From an uncultured Lachnospiraceae bacterium (lineage in GTDB: Bacteria; Bacillota; Clostridia; Lachnospirales; Lachnospiraceae): DNA of 20,451 bases. Below are positions 6,421 through 14,161 of this stretch, piece after piece; position 1 is the stretch's first letter, and each line of letters starts with the position of its first letter. Both the position numbers and the translations under genes were made by a program. The notes beneath the pieces were generated by a model. The model was not told the DNA's origin and searched no databases. It saw nothing but the letters and a program-made list of their open reading frames with translations. The DNA is taken from the NCBI GenBank assembly GCA_910587105.1, contig CAJUMB010000058.1, positions 1-20,451 of the forward strand, in the 5' to 3' direction.

Positions 6421-7917
6421 TCAGCGGTCCGGACACTCAAACAAAACAGCCCCCTGCTCAACCAAAATATCCTGCAGTTCCCGAATATTCCCCTCCAGAG
6501 CCCTGGGTGTCACCTTCTTTTTCACACACAGCCCAGCCGCTGCACCTGCCGCCTGTCCGGTAACCATAGTCTGGTGCAGATAGCGAAGATACGCAGGACG
6601 GTCCGTGGAAACACATTTGCCGGCTGCCAGAAGATTATCGATTTTCCTGGGCACCAGGCAGCGGTAGGGAATGTCATACGAACCGCCGTCTTTGGGTATA
6701 GCCAGGTCACTCTTGAACTGAATATTGTCCTTTTTATCCTCATTTCCCACAACCGCCACATGGTTCAGCGTGTCCATAGAGGCCACATGATACCCGCCGG
6801 CTTTAAAGGAAGACTTTCCAATCGTGTCTGCAAACTGGCGGCACTGGGCCACATCGTCTCTGGTGAGTATATAGTCTCCCACAATGCGGGGACCTTCCCG
6901 CAGACGCAGTTCTGTACAGGTCTTTGTAATATAAGCATGTTCAAATCCCGGCACATAGTTTTTGAAAAATCTCCAGGCAATCCGGTTCTGTTTCCGGCAT
7001 TCAATGTTGCACCGGGTCAGATCCCATGCGTCAGTAGCCAGCGCATGGTCCACCTGTGAGGAATGCTGGAAATGCGCCTGGATATGTCCGCCCTCCTTGG
7101 GTGTCAGGAAGAATCCCGCCCCGGAATAAGGATGCCAGTCGCCGTTTTTAAATGCCATGTCCCGCAGTTCATAGAATCCCATAATCTCGCCCAATTCTTT
7201 AATGTCATAACAGTTGCGGTACATCTCCTCCACGTCTTCCTGGGTATTGGCATCCTCCAGGGGAAAGATCAGCTGCTTAAAAGAAAACTGCCTGGGATGT
7301 GTCCGGATATACTGCAGCAGCCGCTCCCAGTCCACACCGTCCACGGTAAACGCCAGGGTATGGGGCTGTACCTGGTCCCGGGGCACTTCATTCATCTCAC
7401 ATCCTGCCTGAATAGCCACATACCCCTCGCCTGTGCAGTCAATCACCACATTTCCCTTAATCTCATTGCGCCCGTTGGCATTTTCCACCACAATACCGTT
7501 GACTGTATCCCCGTCTTTTATCACCCCTGCCACCAGGGTATCCAGCAACAGGTCCACCTGTTCTTCCTCCATCATGGTGAAAATCAGGTCCACCCACCAG
7601 TCCGGGTCCACATAGGAAAATCCATAGCCTGCCTTTTCCCGGATGGGATAGCGCAGATGGGGAAGTGCATGTCCGCTGCGGTAAAGCCGCTGATATGTCT
7701 CCTCCACAATCCCCCCGATGTCTCGTTTCCCCTGGGGATTGAAAAGCCGTGCATAGGCAAATCCCGGCGGGCCGGACAGACTCATCTGTCCGCCCAGAAC
7801 TCCTGTCCGTTCCACCAGAAGAGTTTTCGCCCCGGTCCTGGCTGCTGCGATGGCCGCCGCAGTGCCGGAGGTGCCCCCGCCGCATACAATCACATCATAA
7901 ACTGTACTATAACTCAT
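6421..7917 (-). CDS. FAD-dependent oxidoreductase (FAD_oxidored type)
   Basis: A 498-aa flavoprotein of the large FAD-dependent oxidoreductase family related to fumarate reductase flavoproteins. A dinucleotide-binding fold opens the protein: VIVCGGGTSGTAAAIAAAR (9-27), with the strand-end acid in LLVER (E36) and then TGVLGG. A second family mark is VIDCTGEGYVAIQAG, and the C-terminal FAD-binding end is LLAAGKCVSTDRPAY followed by GQAAGAAAGLC. The start at 7917 is preferred over one 30 codons upstream (8007): it begins right before the fold, has GGAGAGGG upstream, and avoids an overlap with the preceding UGSC-like gene, which ends 22 bp away. There is no signal peptide, so it is probably cytosolic. 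It likely oxidises or reduces a ring or side-chain C-C or C-OH bond of the pathway intermediate (inference). No obvious electron-transfer partner is encoded next to it. Confidence 0.9.
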   Translation of the reverse strand: MSYSTVYDVIVCGGGTSGTAAAIAAARTGAKTLLVERTGVLGGQMSLSGPPGFAYARLFNPQGKRDIGGIVEETYQRLYRSGHALPHLRYPIREKAGYGFSYVDPDWWVDLIFTMMEEEQVDLLLDTLVAGVIKDGDTVNGIVVENANGRNEIKGNVVIDCTGEGYVAIQAGCEMNEVPRDQVQPHTLAFTVDGVDWERLLQYIRTHPRQFSFKQLIFPLEDANTQEDVEEMYRNCYDIKELGEIMGFYELRDMAFKNGDWHPYSGAGFFLTPKEGGHIQAHFQHSSQVDHALATDAWDLTRCNIECRKQNRIAWRFFKNYVPGFEHAYITKTCTELRLREGPRIVGDYILTRDDVAQCRQFADTIGKSSFKAGGYHVASMDTLNHVAVVGNEDKKDNIQFKSDLAIPKDGGSYDIPYRCLVPRKIDNLLAAGKCVSTDRPAYLRYLHQTMVTGQAAGAAAGLCVKKKVTPRALEGNIRELQDILVEQGAVLFECPDR

Positions 7918-7939
7918 ATTTATCCCTCTCCTGCATCCT

Positions 7940-9643
7940 CTATTTTGTCTTAAAATCTTCGATTGACCTGGCAATGCTGCCATCTGGAAGCCTGACTGCT
8001 TCCACACATCCCTCGCTGTGCAGGGCCCACGGCAGAATCACACCTGAATGGCCTCCCCGTCCGCCGATTACCACTACCTCCACATCTTTCGGAGTGCGTG
8101 TCACCGGGAGGGGATGCCGGTCTGCCCATTCTTTCGGCCGCACCGGAACCAGCCCCCTTCCCCGCACCATGGGCACTTCATGATATACATACTTGTGGAT
8201 ATGCTCCTGAATCATTTCCTTTGTATAGCCTGCTTTTTTCAGCATCATGCCGTGATCCGGCGTGAGACAGATTACCAGCGGCCCCGGCATATAGGCATTG
8301 TTGGACCCCAAAGTAGTACAGCAGGCAGTAATGGTATCCAGCAGGTCATGGCCGTTGAGGCTGAGAAAATCTATAATGTCATGAAGGGGTTCTGCCTTCA
8401 AAACGTACACCGTGGTAGTCTGGGCGTCAAACCGGTCTTCGTTGATCATATTCCACTGGGCCAGTTCCGGCTCCTCAGCAAAACAATAGGTAAATTCTGC
8501 CTGGGAAGCGATACAGTCCAAATCACAGATGCCCGGCACAGAGCGGAATACATTCATCATCACCAGATTCACCGCCCGTCCAATACATGCGTTGGCCGGC
8601 CAGCCCGGTCCCAGACAGCCCTGTTTTCCGGAAATGCCGATTTCCTGGGCAATGGGCCCGGATACCAGCAGCATATTTCCCCCTGGATGGGAGGTTGTCA
8701 CCGACTGATTCAGGTTATAAAGAGGACTGTTCAATGCTTTAAATGCCGCAATAAGCACAGGCATGGCATTGGGCTTACACCCGGCCATAACTGCCGCCAC
8801 TGCTGCGTCCTTTACGGTCACCGTCTTGCCGCTGGGCCCGCTGGGGTCGCACAGCACCATGTCCTCCTCAAAGGGACAATACTCCAGCATGGCCTCATAC
8901 CTCTTCTGGGTGGGGGGAATGATGGGCAGTCCGTCGCTGATGTGCTCCTGATTGAAGTAATCATTGATTTCCTCCATATAGGCCCCTGGTTCTTTTGCCT
9001 TTTCCTCATCTTCCTGGATTATGTACGGAAGAAGGCCGTCTTTCGCCGGAGCTCTCTTATCCATTTTAAAATCAATATGTGCCAGCTTCTCCAGCTCCTG
9101 TCCATCTGCTGTGAGAGAGCCGATGATATAATCCCACTTTTTGTCGACCTCACTGGCGATCTCTTCCACGGTGCTGGCCTGGTAAATATCCACAGAACAC
9201 ATACACAGATGTCCAGCCCGGTACACGCCTACCCCTTCTGTAATCCCGGTTCCCGGAGGTGCCGTCATATAAAGGGTGGGAATTCCCAGCTTCTCCAGAG
9301 CGATGGATAAAACTGTGGTGGATGATGAAGTTCCCATATCCCCGAAAGCCACAATGGCTGCATCCGGTTTCTCCTCTGCCAGCATAGCCGCATATTCTCC
9401 CAGCTTCTTCGCGTCTTTTCCACGCACCGTTTCTTTATATTCCACATAGTTGGTAATGCCCAGCTGTCTTAAGTGCTCCCGGATACGGTCAAACACGGTA
9501 TAATAATTGCAGAAATCCAGTTTTGTATTGTTGTAAAAAAGAATCTTTCCTGCTTTTAACTGTTCCAGACTGGGACGTTTTGCCAGCTGTATGATTTCCC
9601 GCTCCTGATACCCCCTTGGGTCGAGTATTCGATTTAGACTCAT
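7940..9643 (-). CDS. UGSC-like N-terminal domain plus C-terminal domain of unknown function
   Basis: A 567-aa protein that reads as two parts. Residues 1 to about 200 resemble the UGSC (seleno)protein family: an opening ILDPRG, a KILFYNNTKLDF strand, and PDAAIVAFGDMGTSSST followed by LEKLGIPTLYM. In that family the motif after the GD is U/C-G-S-C; here residues 103-106 are M-G-T-S, encoded by ATG, so no selenocysteine or cysteine is present. Residues about 235-567 resemble a poorly known domain often linked to UGSC proteins: DGLPIIPPT (238-246), VKDAAVAAVMAGCKPNAMPV (277-296), LLVSGPIAQEIGI and GPGWPANACIGRAVNLVM. The function is not established. It starts at ATG 9643 with GGAGAG upstream. 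It is the first gene after a 226-bp gap with a candidate promoter, and the FAD oxidoreductase follows after 22 bp. Catalysis that needs the usual motif is presumably lost or changed. Confidence 0.75.
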   Translation of the reverse strand: MSLNRILDPRGYQEREIIQLAKRPSLEQLKAGKILFYNNTKLDFCNYYTVFDRIREHLRQLGITNYVEYKETVRGKDAKKLGEYAAMLAEEKPDAAIVAFGDMGTSSSTTVLSIALEKLGIPTLYMTAPPGTGITEGVGVYRAGHLCMCSVDIYQASTVEEIASEVDKKWDYIIGSLTADGQELEKLAHIDFKMDKRAPAKDGLLPYIIQEDEEKAKEPGAYMEEINDYFNQEHISDGLPIIPPTQKRYEAMLEYCPFEEDMVLCDPSGPSGKTVTVKDAAVAAVMAGCKPNAMPVLIAAFKALNSPLYNLNQSVTTSHPGGNMLLVSGPIAQEIGISGKQGCLGPGWPANACIGRAVNLVMMNVFRSVPGICDLDCIASQAEFTYCFAEEPELAQWNMINEDRFDAQTTTVYVLKAEPLHDIIDFLSLNGHDLLDTITACCTTLGSNNAYMPGPLVICLTPDHGMMLKKAGYTKEMIQEHIHKYVYHEVPMVRGRGLVPVRPKEWADRHPLPVTRTPKDVEVVVIGGRGGHSGVILPWALHSEGCVEAVRLPDGSIARSIEDFKTK

Positions 9644-9775
9644 CTTTTGATTCTCTCCTTTCTCAGGAACTGTATGAATATAATCTATGCCATCTGCCTG
9701 ATACTCCCGAAGAAAAATCCAGCGCAGCTGTCACACGTTATTCCCATTCAGCTCTTTATTTGTTATTCTGTATAA

Positions 9776-9805
9776 ATCATACTATTTTTCTTTTATATCA
9801 GGCAA
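9776..9805 (-). promoter_or_regulatory. Candidate sigma-70 promoter for the UGSC-like gene block
   Basis: On the minus strand TTGCCT (9800-9805) is followed after 18 bp by TATGAT (9776-9781), four of six and five of six matches to the vegetative consensus. Transcription would begin near 9768, giving a leader of roughly 125 nt before the ATG at 9643. It sits in the 226-bp gap after the split transketolase genes, the only long gap besides the one at 6194-6420. No convincing terminator for the transketolase operon and no operator repeat is seen in this gap. AT-rich DNA gives such matches by chance, so this is only a candidate. Confidence 0.4.
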
Positions 9806-9869
9806 TTCCAATAACATTAGCCTTCTATTCCGAAAAAGAATCCGGTTAATCCCTGTAAAAGTACGAACA

Positions 9870-10832
9870 TTACGAATTTTTTATCATATCACGCAGTGTA
9901 TTCACAGTCCCATCCAGTCCAAAACCATATTTATCATATAACTCAGGCCCGTCTCCAAATCCGGGGAACAGCTGTGGAATGCCCATACGCTTAAATTTAC
10001 AATCCAGATTCCAATCTGCGATCACTTCCGCCACGGCACTTCCCAGACCGCCAATGGTATAATGGTCTTCCAGCGTCAAAATCACCCCTGTATTCCTGGC
10101 GGCTTTTTTAACAGCTTCTTCATCAATAGGTTTTATGGTATGCATATCCAGCACAGCCACAGACATGCCTTCCTTTTCCAGAATATTAGCCGTGTCTACC
10201 GCCTGGGATACCATCACGCCGCAGGCAATGATCACCGCGTCTTTTCCCTGCCGTGTCTCAATGGCTTTTCCCACCTGATAGTCTACTTCCCCTGGCTGGT
10301 ATACAATGGGCTCTCCCTTGCCCCGGGCCAGACGGATATACACCGGGCCGGGATGATTTTCTGTTGCCAGCAGAATATCCTTTGCAATATTGGGATCTCC
10401 CGGAACTATAATGGTAAGATTTGCCATGGAACGGAGCACGCCCATATCCTCCATGGCATTATGGGTTGCACCGCCTGTTGAGGTGAGGCCTGCATTGGTT
10501 GCCACAATCCGCACCGGAAGATTCTGATAACAGATATCCGTACGCAGCTGTTCACAGGCACGCATAGATGCGAAAGTAGCCATGGTAGTGATATAAGGAA
10601 TATTTCCCTCCAGTGCCAGCCCTGCAGCCATCCCAAACATATTCTGCTCCGCGATTCCCACATTAATAAACCGTTTGGGAAATGAAGCTCTACACCCTTT
10701 CACACTGCATGTGCGCATCAAATCCGCAGTCATCACGTAAATTTTTTCATTTCTAGTGCCCATCTCCTGTAAAGTATCGCCGCAGATCGTTCTGGAAGCG
10801 GCAAATTCACCAAAATTAAACGTTACGCCCAT
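9870..10832 (-). CDS. Transketolase, C-terminal half (split enzyme)
   Basis: A 320-aa protein carrying the pyrimidine-binding and C-terminal domains of transketolase. It is the partner of the 288-aa N-terminal half encoded just upstream. The glutamate that activates the TPP aminopyrimidine is in INVGIAEQNMFG (E62). Other family marks are GGATHNAMEDMG (120-131) with a histidine at H124, NLTIIVPGDP and HPGPVYIRLARGKGEP. The last third is the C-terminal swivel domain (AVLDMHTIKPIDEEAV, then TLEDHYTIGGLGSAVAEV). Together the halves transfer a two-carbon ketol unit between ketose and aldose substrates. It starts at ATG 10832 behind GGAGGGAAGG and overlaps the end of the first half by 10 bp, so the two are made together. 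Split transketolases often act in specialised sugar catabolism rather than in the housekeeping pentose phosphate pathway; the donor here is unknown. Confidence 0.95.
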   Translation of the reverse strand: MGVTFNFGEFAASRTICGDTLQEMGTRNEKIYVMTADLMRTCSVKGCRASFPKRFINVGIAEQNMFGMAAGLALEGNIPYITTMATFASMRACEQLRTDICYQNLPVRIVATNAGLTSTGGATHNAMEDMGVLRSMANLTIIVPGDPNIAKDILLATENHPGPVYIRLARGKGEPIVYQPGEVDYQVGKAIETRQGKDAVIIACGVMVSQAVDTANILEKEGMSVAVLDMHTIKPIDEEAVKKAARNTGVILTLEDHYTIGGLGSAVAEVIADWNLDCKFKRMGIPQLFPGFGDGPELYDKYGFGLDGTVNTLRDMIKNS

Positions 10833-11689
10833 TCGCCTTCCCTCCTTTTCGTGTACTCTTCCTCTATCTCGTCAATGGCTTTCTTCATATCCTCCGGACT
10901 CACAGAACCGGCGTGCCAGTCCGGGTTATTTTCCATAAAGGATACCCCTTTTCCTTTAACCGTATTGCCGATCATAACTGTGGGCACATCCGAAGAAACA
11001 GGCGGCAGGTTATCAATGGCATCCACAAGGGCTCCCATGTCATGGCCGTCCACTTCCACCACATTCCACCCAAAAGCCTTCCATTTATCCGCATAAGGCT
11101 CCATACTCATCATATTTTCTGTGAAATCGTCCAGCTGAAGCCGGTTACGGTCCACCACAGCAACCAGGTTCCCCAGCTTATACTGATGAGCCGCCAGAGC
11201 AGCCTCCCAGTTGGAACCCTCCTGGCTTTCTCCGTCCCCCAGCAGGACCACCACCCTGTGTTTCTGTTCCTGAACTTTTGCCGAGTAAGCCATACCGCAG
11301 GCAATGGGCAGGCCGTGCCCCAGGGAACCGGAAGATGTCTCAACCCCGGGAAGATTCACTTTACACGGATGCATCCCATACGCACTGCCAAGTTTTCCGT
11401 AAGTCTTTAAAATCTCGTCAAAGTCAAAAAATCCCTTAAGGGCCATGGCAATATACATGCCCACTGCTCCATGGCCTTTGCTGAGTACAAAGCGGTCACG
11501 GGACGGCATCTGTATATCTTTTGGATCAACGTGCAGTCCATAGTGATACCACGCAATCATCATGTCCGTCATGGACAGGTCTCCTCCTATATGGACAGAG
11601 CCTTCAAATGTACCGCACAATGTGATCAGATTTACCCGCATCTGATATGCTTTTTCTTCTAACTCTTTTACTATCTGCCTGTCAGCCAT
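10823..11689 (-). CDS. Transketolase, N-terminal TPP-binding half (split enzyme)
   Basis: A 288-aa protein with the thiamine diphosphate/Mg-binding domain of transketolase. The TPP motif runs from GDGESQEGSNWEAAL (151-165) to VVDRNRLQLDD (178-188). Substrate- and cofactor-contact histidines sit in VLSKGHGAVG (H73) and SGSLGHGLP (H125), as in intact transketolases. The family's usual single chain is about 650-670 aa; here the C-terminal half is a separate gene overlapping by 10 bp. It starts at ATG 11689, preceded by AGGAGGAGA, 12 bp after the stop of the zinc alcohol dehydrogenase gene. It should form a hetero-oligomer in the cytosol with the other half. No sugar kinase or isomerase is found in the window, so either a phosphorylated substrate is made elsewhere or an unphosphorylated ketose is used (inference). 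Confidence 0.95.
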   Translation of the reverse strand: MADRQIVKELEEKAYQMRVNLITLCGTFEGSVHIGGDLSMTDMMIAWYHYGLHVDPKDIQMPSRDRFVLSKGHGAVGMYIAMALKGFFDFDEILKTYGKLGSAYGMHPCKVNLPGVETSSGSLGHGLPIACGMAYSAKVQEQKHRVVVLLGDGESQEGSNWEAALAAHQYKLGNLVAVVDRNRLQLDDFTENMMSMEPYADKWKAFGWNVVEVDGHDMGALVDAIDNLPPVSSDVPTVMIGNTVKGKGVSFMENNPDWHAGSVSPEDMKKAIDEIEEEYTKRREGEWA

Positions 11690-11701
11690 TCTTTTCTCCT
11701 C

Positions 11702-12703
11702 CTAACATTTCAGTAATATTTTGGGGTATATCGATTTATGAAACAGTTCAAAGGCTTCCACTGCCTGCTCCAGCGGCATCACCTTCCCAATTATTTTTTC
11801 TGTGTGGATGCGCTCCATCAGCCGGATGGCACGGGGGAAGATGGGATGGCTGGTAAATACGGTCTGAATGGACGCCTCTTTCATATACAGCTGATAAAGA
11901 TTCAAGGACATTTCATAATCCGGCGGAAATACCGCAAAATACGTCACTTTCCCGCAATGTCCCACAACCTCCAGACATACATCCGCTGCGGACGGGACCC
12001 CGGAGACCTCGAACACATGGTCAAATCCCTGGCCTTCTGTGATCTCTTGTGCTGCTTTCTGCACATTTTCCTGAAAAGGGTCCACCACATATGACGCTCC
12101 CAGTTCCCGGGCAAGCTGCCGCTTCTCTGGCACAGGGTCAACAGCCGTAATCCTGGAGGCCCCGGAAAGAGCAATCATTGACAAAAGAATGGACCCAATC
12201 CCCCCCACGCCTGAAACTAACACAGTATCTCCATGGCGGATGCCTGCCAGATCCATTGCCCGCACTGTGCACACAGCCGGTTCTGTCAGGGCGTATTTCT
12301 GCATATCCGCGTTTTTTGGTATTTGATATACTGCGCTGATATCTGTTACCATATATTCACTAAATGCACCTATGGGCACAGCATTGTTACAATACTGGGG
12401 CATGCCCTTTTTGCACATGGGACATTTTCCGCACACACTGGTGGGAGCTGTTACCACCTTGTCCCCCACGCAAAAACCATACTCCTGTGTATGTTCTCCC
12501 AGCTCCACAATGGTGCCGGATGCCTCATGCCCCAGTGGAATCCCAGGCTTTGCCCCCAATACACCCATGGTCACCATATGCACATCCGTGGCGCATAACG
12601 CTGCGTACGCTGTTTTAATTTTCACCTGTCCCGGCCCTGGATGGGGTTCCTCCACCTCTCTGACCTCTATCTGGTTCCCACTGGCATAAAAAACTTTCTT
12701 CAT
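11702..12703 (-). CDS. Zinc-dependent medium-chain alcohol/polyol dehydrogenase
   Basis: A 333-aa medium-chain dehydrogenase. The likely catalytic zinc ligands are C37 (ALCATDVH), H59-E60 (PLGHEASG) and E141 (LTEPAVC). The structural zinc cysteines are C91, C94, C97 and C105 in CGKCPMCKKGMPQYC. The NAD(P) fold begins at LVSGVGGIGS (162-171) with an acidic strand end in AVDPVPEKRQ, which favours NAD over NADP. Sorbitol-, threonine- and galactitol-dehydrogenase-like enzymes share this layout, so it probably oxidises a secondary alcohol of a polyol or sugar. It starts at ATG 12703 behind AAGGGGG, 65 bp after the binding-protein gene and after a hairpin terminator, and is followed by the split transketolase 12 bp later. 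It is paralogous to, but clearly different from, the second zinc dehydrogenase at 17494-18531. Confidence 0.93.
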   Translation of the reverse strand: MKKVFYASGNQIEVREVEEPHPGPGQVKIKTAYAALCATDVHMVTMGVLGAKPGIPLGHEASGTIVELGEHTQEYGFCVGDKVVTAPTSVCGKCPMCKKGMPQYCNNAVPIGAFSEYMVTDISAVYQIPKNADMQKYALTEPAVCTVRAMDLAGIRHGDTVLVSGVGGIGSILLSMIALSGASRITAVDPVPEKRQLARELGASYVVDPFQENVQKAAQEITEGQGFDHVFEVSGVPSAADVCLEVVGHCGKVTYFAVFPPDYEMSLNLYQLYMKEASIQTVFTSHPIFPRAIRLMERIHTEKIIGKVMPLEQAVEAFELFHKSIYPKILLKC

Positions 12704-12730
12704 CGCTTTTTGCCCCCTTCATCTTTGGAA

Positions 12731-12754
12731 GACAAAAGGCTGCTTTTTGCAGCC
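12731..12754 (-). terminator. Intrinsic terminator/attenuator after the binding-protein gene
   Basis: On the minus strand GGCTGC, a 5-nt A loop and GCAGCC are followed by TTTTGTC. A G-U pair and two A-T pairs can extend the stem to 9 bp. It lies 15 bp past the stop of the solute-binding protein gene and before the zinc dehydrogenase. Since the downstream genes are closely packed and lack an obvious promoter of their own, partial read-through is likely, lowering dehydrogenase and transketolase output relative to the transporter. Confidence 0.75.
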
Positions 12755-12768
12755 CTTGTCACTAGGTT

Positions 12769-14136
12769 CTAATCCAAACCTGCATCAGCACGTATCTGAT
12801 CAATTGTCTTAAACTCAAAGGGGAGAATTTTACAATACATCAGGTCCGGGTCATGGTAATCTTTCCAATTTTCTTTCGAAATGGAAGCATTGGGAAGATC
12901 CGACGCTGCCGGAAGATTATTGGCATCATACCCTTCTTCAAAAATCATATGTAACAGGTCAATCGGCGCCGCTCCATTTAAATTGGGGCTGTTATATCCG
13001 GTTACCAGTATGCTGTCTGACTCCAACAGTTTGAATACCGGCTGGCTTCCGTCTGCTCCGCATGCCACATAAATATCTTCTCCAGGAGTCAGCCCGGCCC
13101 CCTCAATGGCTGTAACTGCTCCCTGTCCCATAGAATCTGTGCTGCTTAAAAACAGGTTCAAGTCCGTATTTCCCGCAATAATATCTTCTGCCGCAGACAA
13201 TCCTCCTTCAATGGTCCAAAGGCCTTCCCCCTGTGCCACAATATCAAAATCCCACTTTTCACTGTGCATACTTCCTTTGTCCCGCAGCTCATTAAACATT
13301 TCATTTGCTTCCAGGTATGCGTCTTCTTGTGAGTCAAAGGGTTCTCCATTTTGCTGGGCACGCGTATAAATAATTCCCGCTATCATGCCATTGATACGGC
13401 TTTCATCAATGGTATGGCCCATCATCCCCAGCAGAGCCGCTGAAGTGAGATGTTTTCCTTCAAAATATTCCCCTGCGTACAGCCCTGTGTACCATCCCCC
13501 AAAGTAATTATTGGCGAGAATGGATGTGACAACCGGAACGTCCGAAGGATAATCCACTCCCACACCAATCACTGGAATTCCAGCGTCCACTGCGTTTTGT
13601 ACATCTGCCGCAGATGCCGTCACATCCATGGGATTGAGAATAATGGCATCTACCCCCATGGTAATCAGGGATTCCACATCTGCACTCTGGGTGGATATAT
13701 TGCTGTCCGCATTTAAGATCACCAGGTCATAACCATAGGAATCACAGGCATCCTGTGCGCTGTCCACCATGGCGGTAAAGAAATCGCTTCCCATCTGTCC
13801 CATGGACAGTCCGATTTTTAAACCGTCTTTTTCTTCCGTTGGAAGTGCTTTCTCAATCCCTGACCGGTCTTCCATATCCGGGGAAGTCAATCCGCTCATG
13901 GCATTTCTCTCCTTCAGCGTATAAACCTCATGCAGTCCGCTTTCTGAATTGTCTCCCCCCTCCCCTGCTTCTTCTGTTTCTTCTGCTTTTGTCTCCTCTG
14001 CCTGGCTTGTCTGTTCTTCCGCTTTGCCAAAGTTGTCTGTAGATGTCTTCTCTCCTCCACCGCATCCCGCCATGGCAAACATCAAACCTGCCGATAACAT
14101 AACCGCCAAAATCCTGCTCACTGTTTTCTTCTTCAT
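12769..14136 (-). CDS. Sugar-type ABC transporter solute-binding lipoprotein
   Basis: A 455-aa periplasmic-binding-protein-type lipoprotein (RbsB/Peripla_BP_4 class) that captures the substrate outside the membrane. Residues 1-25 are a lipoprotein signal: MKKK, a hydrophobic stretch, then AMAGC with the lipidated C25. Residues 26 to about 105 form a low-complexity, Glu/Thr/Ser-rich linker with an extra segment, unusually long for the class. The ligand domain starts near KIGLSMGQMGSDFF (107-120) and includes GVDAIILNPMDV (161-172), typical of the two-lobed fold, and DSMGQGAVTAIEGAG. The start at 14136 has AGGAGAACACAGT upstream and leads straight into the signal peptide; an ATG 8 codons earlier would lengthen the N-terminus without benefit. 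It follows the permease gene by 25 bp. The ligand could be a sugar, polyol or similar small hydroxylated molecule. Confidence 0.95.
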   Translation of the reverse strand: MKKKTVSRILAVMLSAGLMFAMAGCGGGEKTSTDNFGKAEEQTSQAEETKAEETEEAGEGGDNSESGLHEVYTLKERNAMSGLTSPDMEDRSGIEKALPTEEKDGLKIGLSMGQMGSDFFTAMVDSAQDACDSYGYDLVILNADSNISTQSADVESLITMGVDAIILNPMDVTASAADVQNAVDAGIPVIGVGVDYPSDVPVVTSILANNYFGGWYTGLYAGEYFEGKHLTSAALLGMMGHTIDESRINGMIAGIIYTRAQQNGEPFDSQEDAYLEANEMFNELRDKGSMHSEKWDFDIVAQGEGLWTIEGGLSAAEDIIAGNTDLNLFLSSTDSMGQGAVTAIEGAGLTPGEDIYVACGADGSQPVFKLLESDSILVTGYNSPNLNGAAPIDLLHMIFEEGYDANNLPAASDLPNASISKENWKDYHDPDLMYCKILPFEFKTIDQIRADAGLD

Positions 14137-14161
14137 ACTGTGTTCTCCTTTTCTAATCATT

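Noticed and set aside
8048..9310. 420-codon open frame on the plus strand
   Set aside because: Antisense to the UGSC-like gene and rich in His and Cys with no recognisable domain; a codon-bias shadow.
9335..9337. Selenocysteine at the UGSC motif
   Set aside because: The codon at the position of Sec/Cys is ATG, not TGA, so there is no recoding to invoke.
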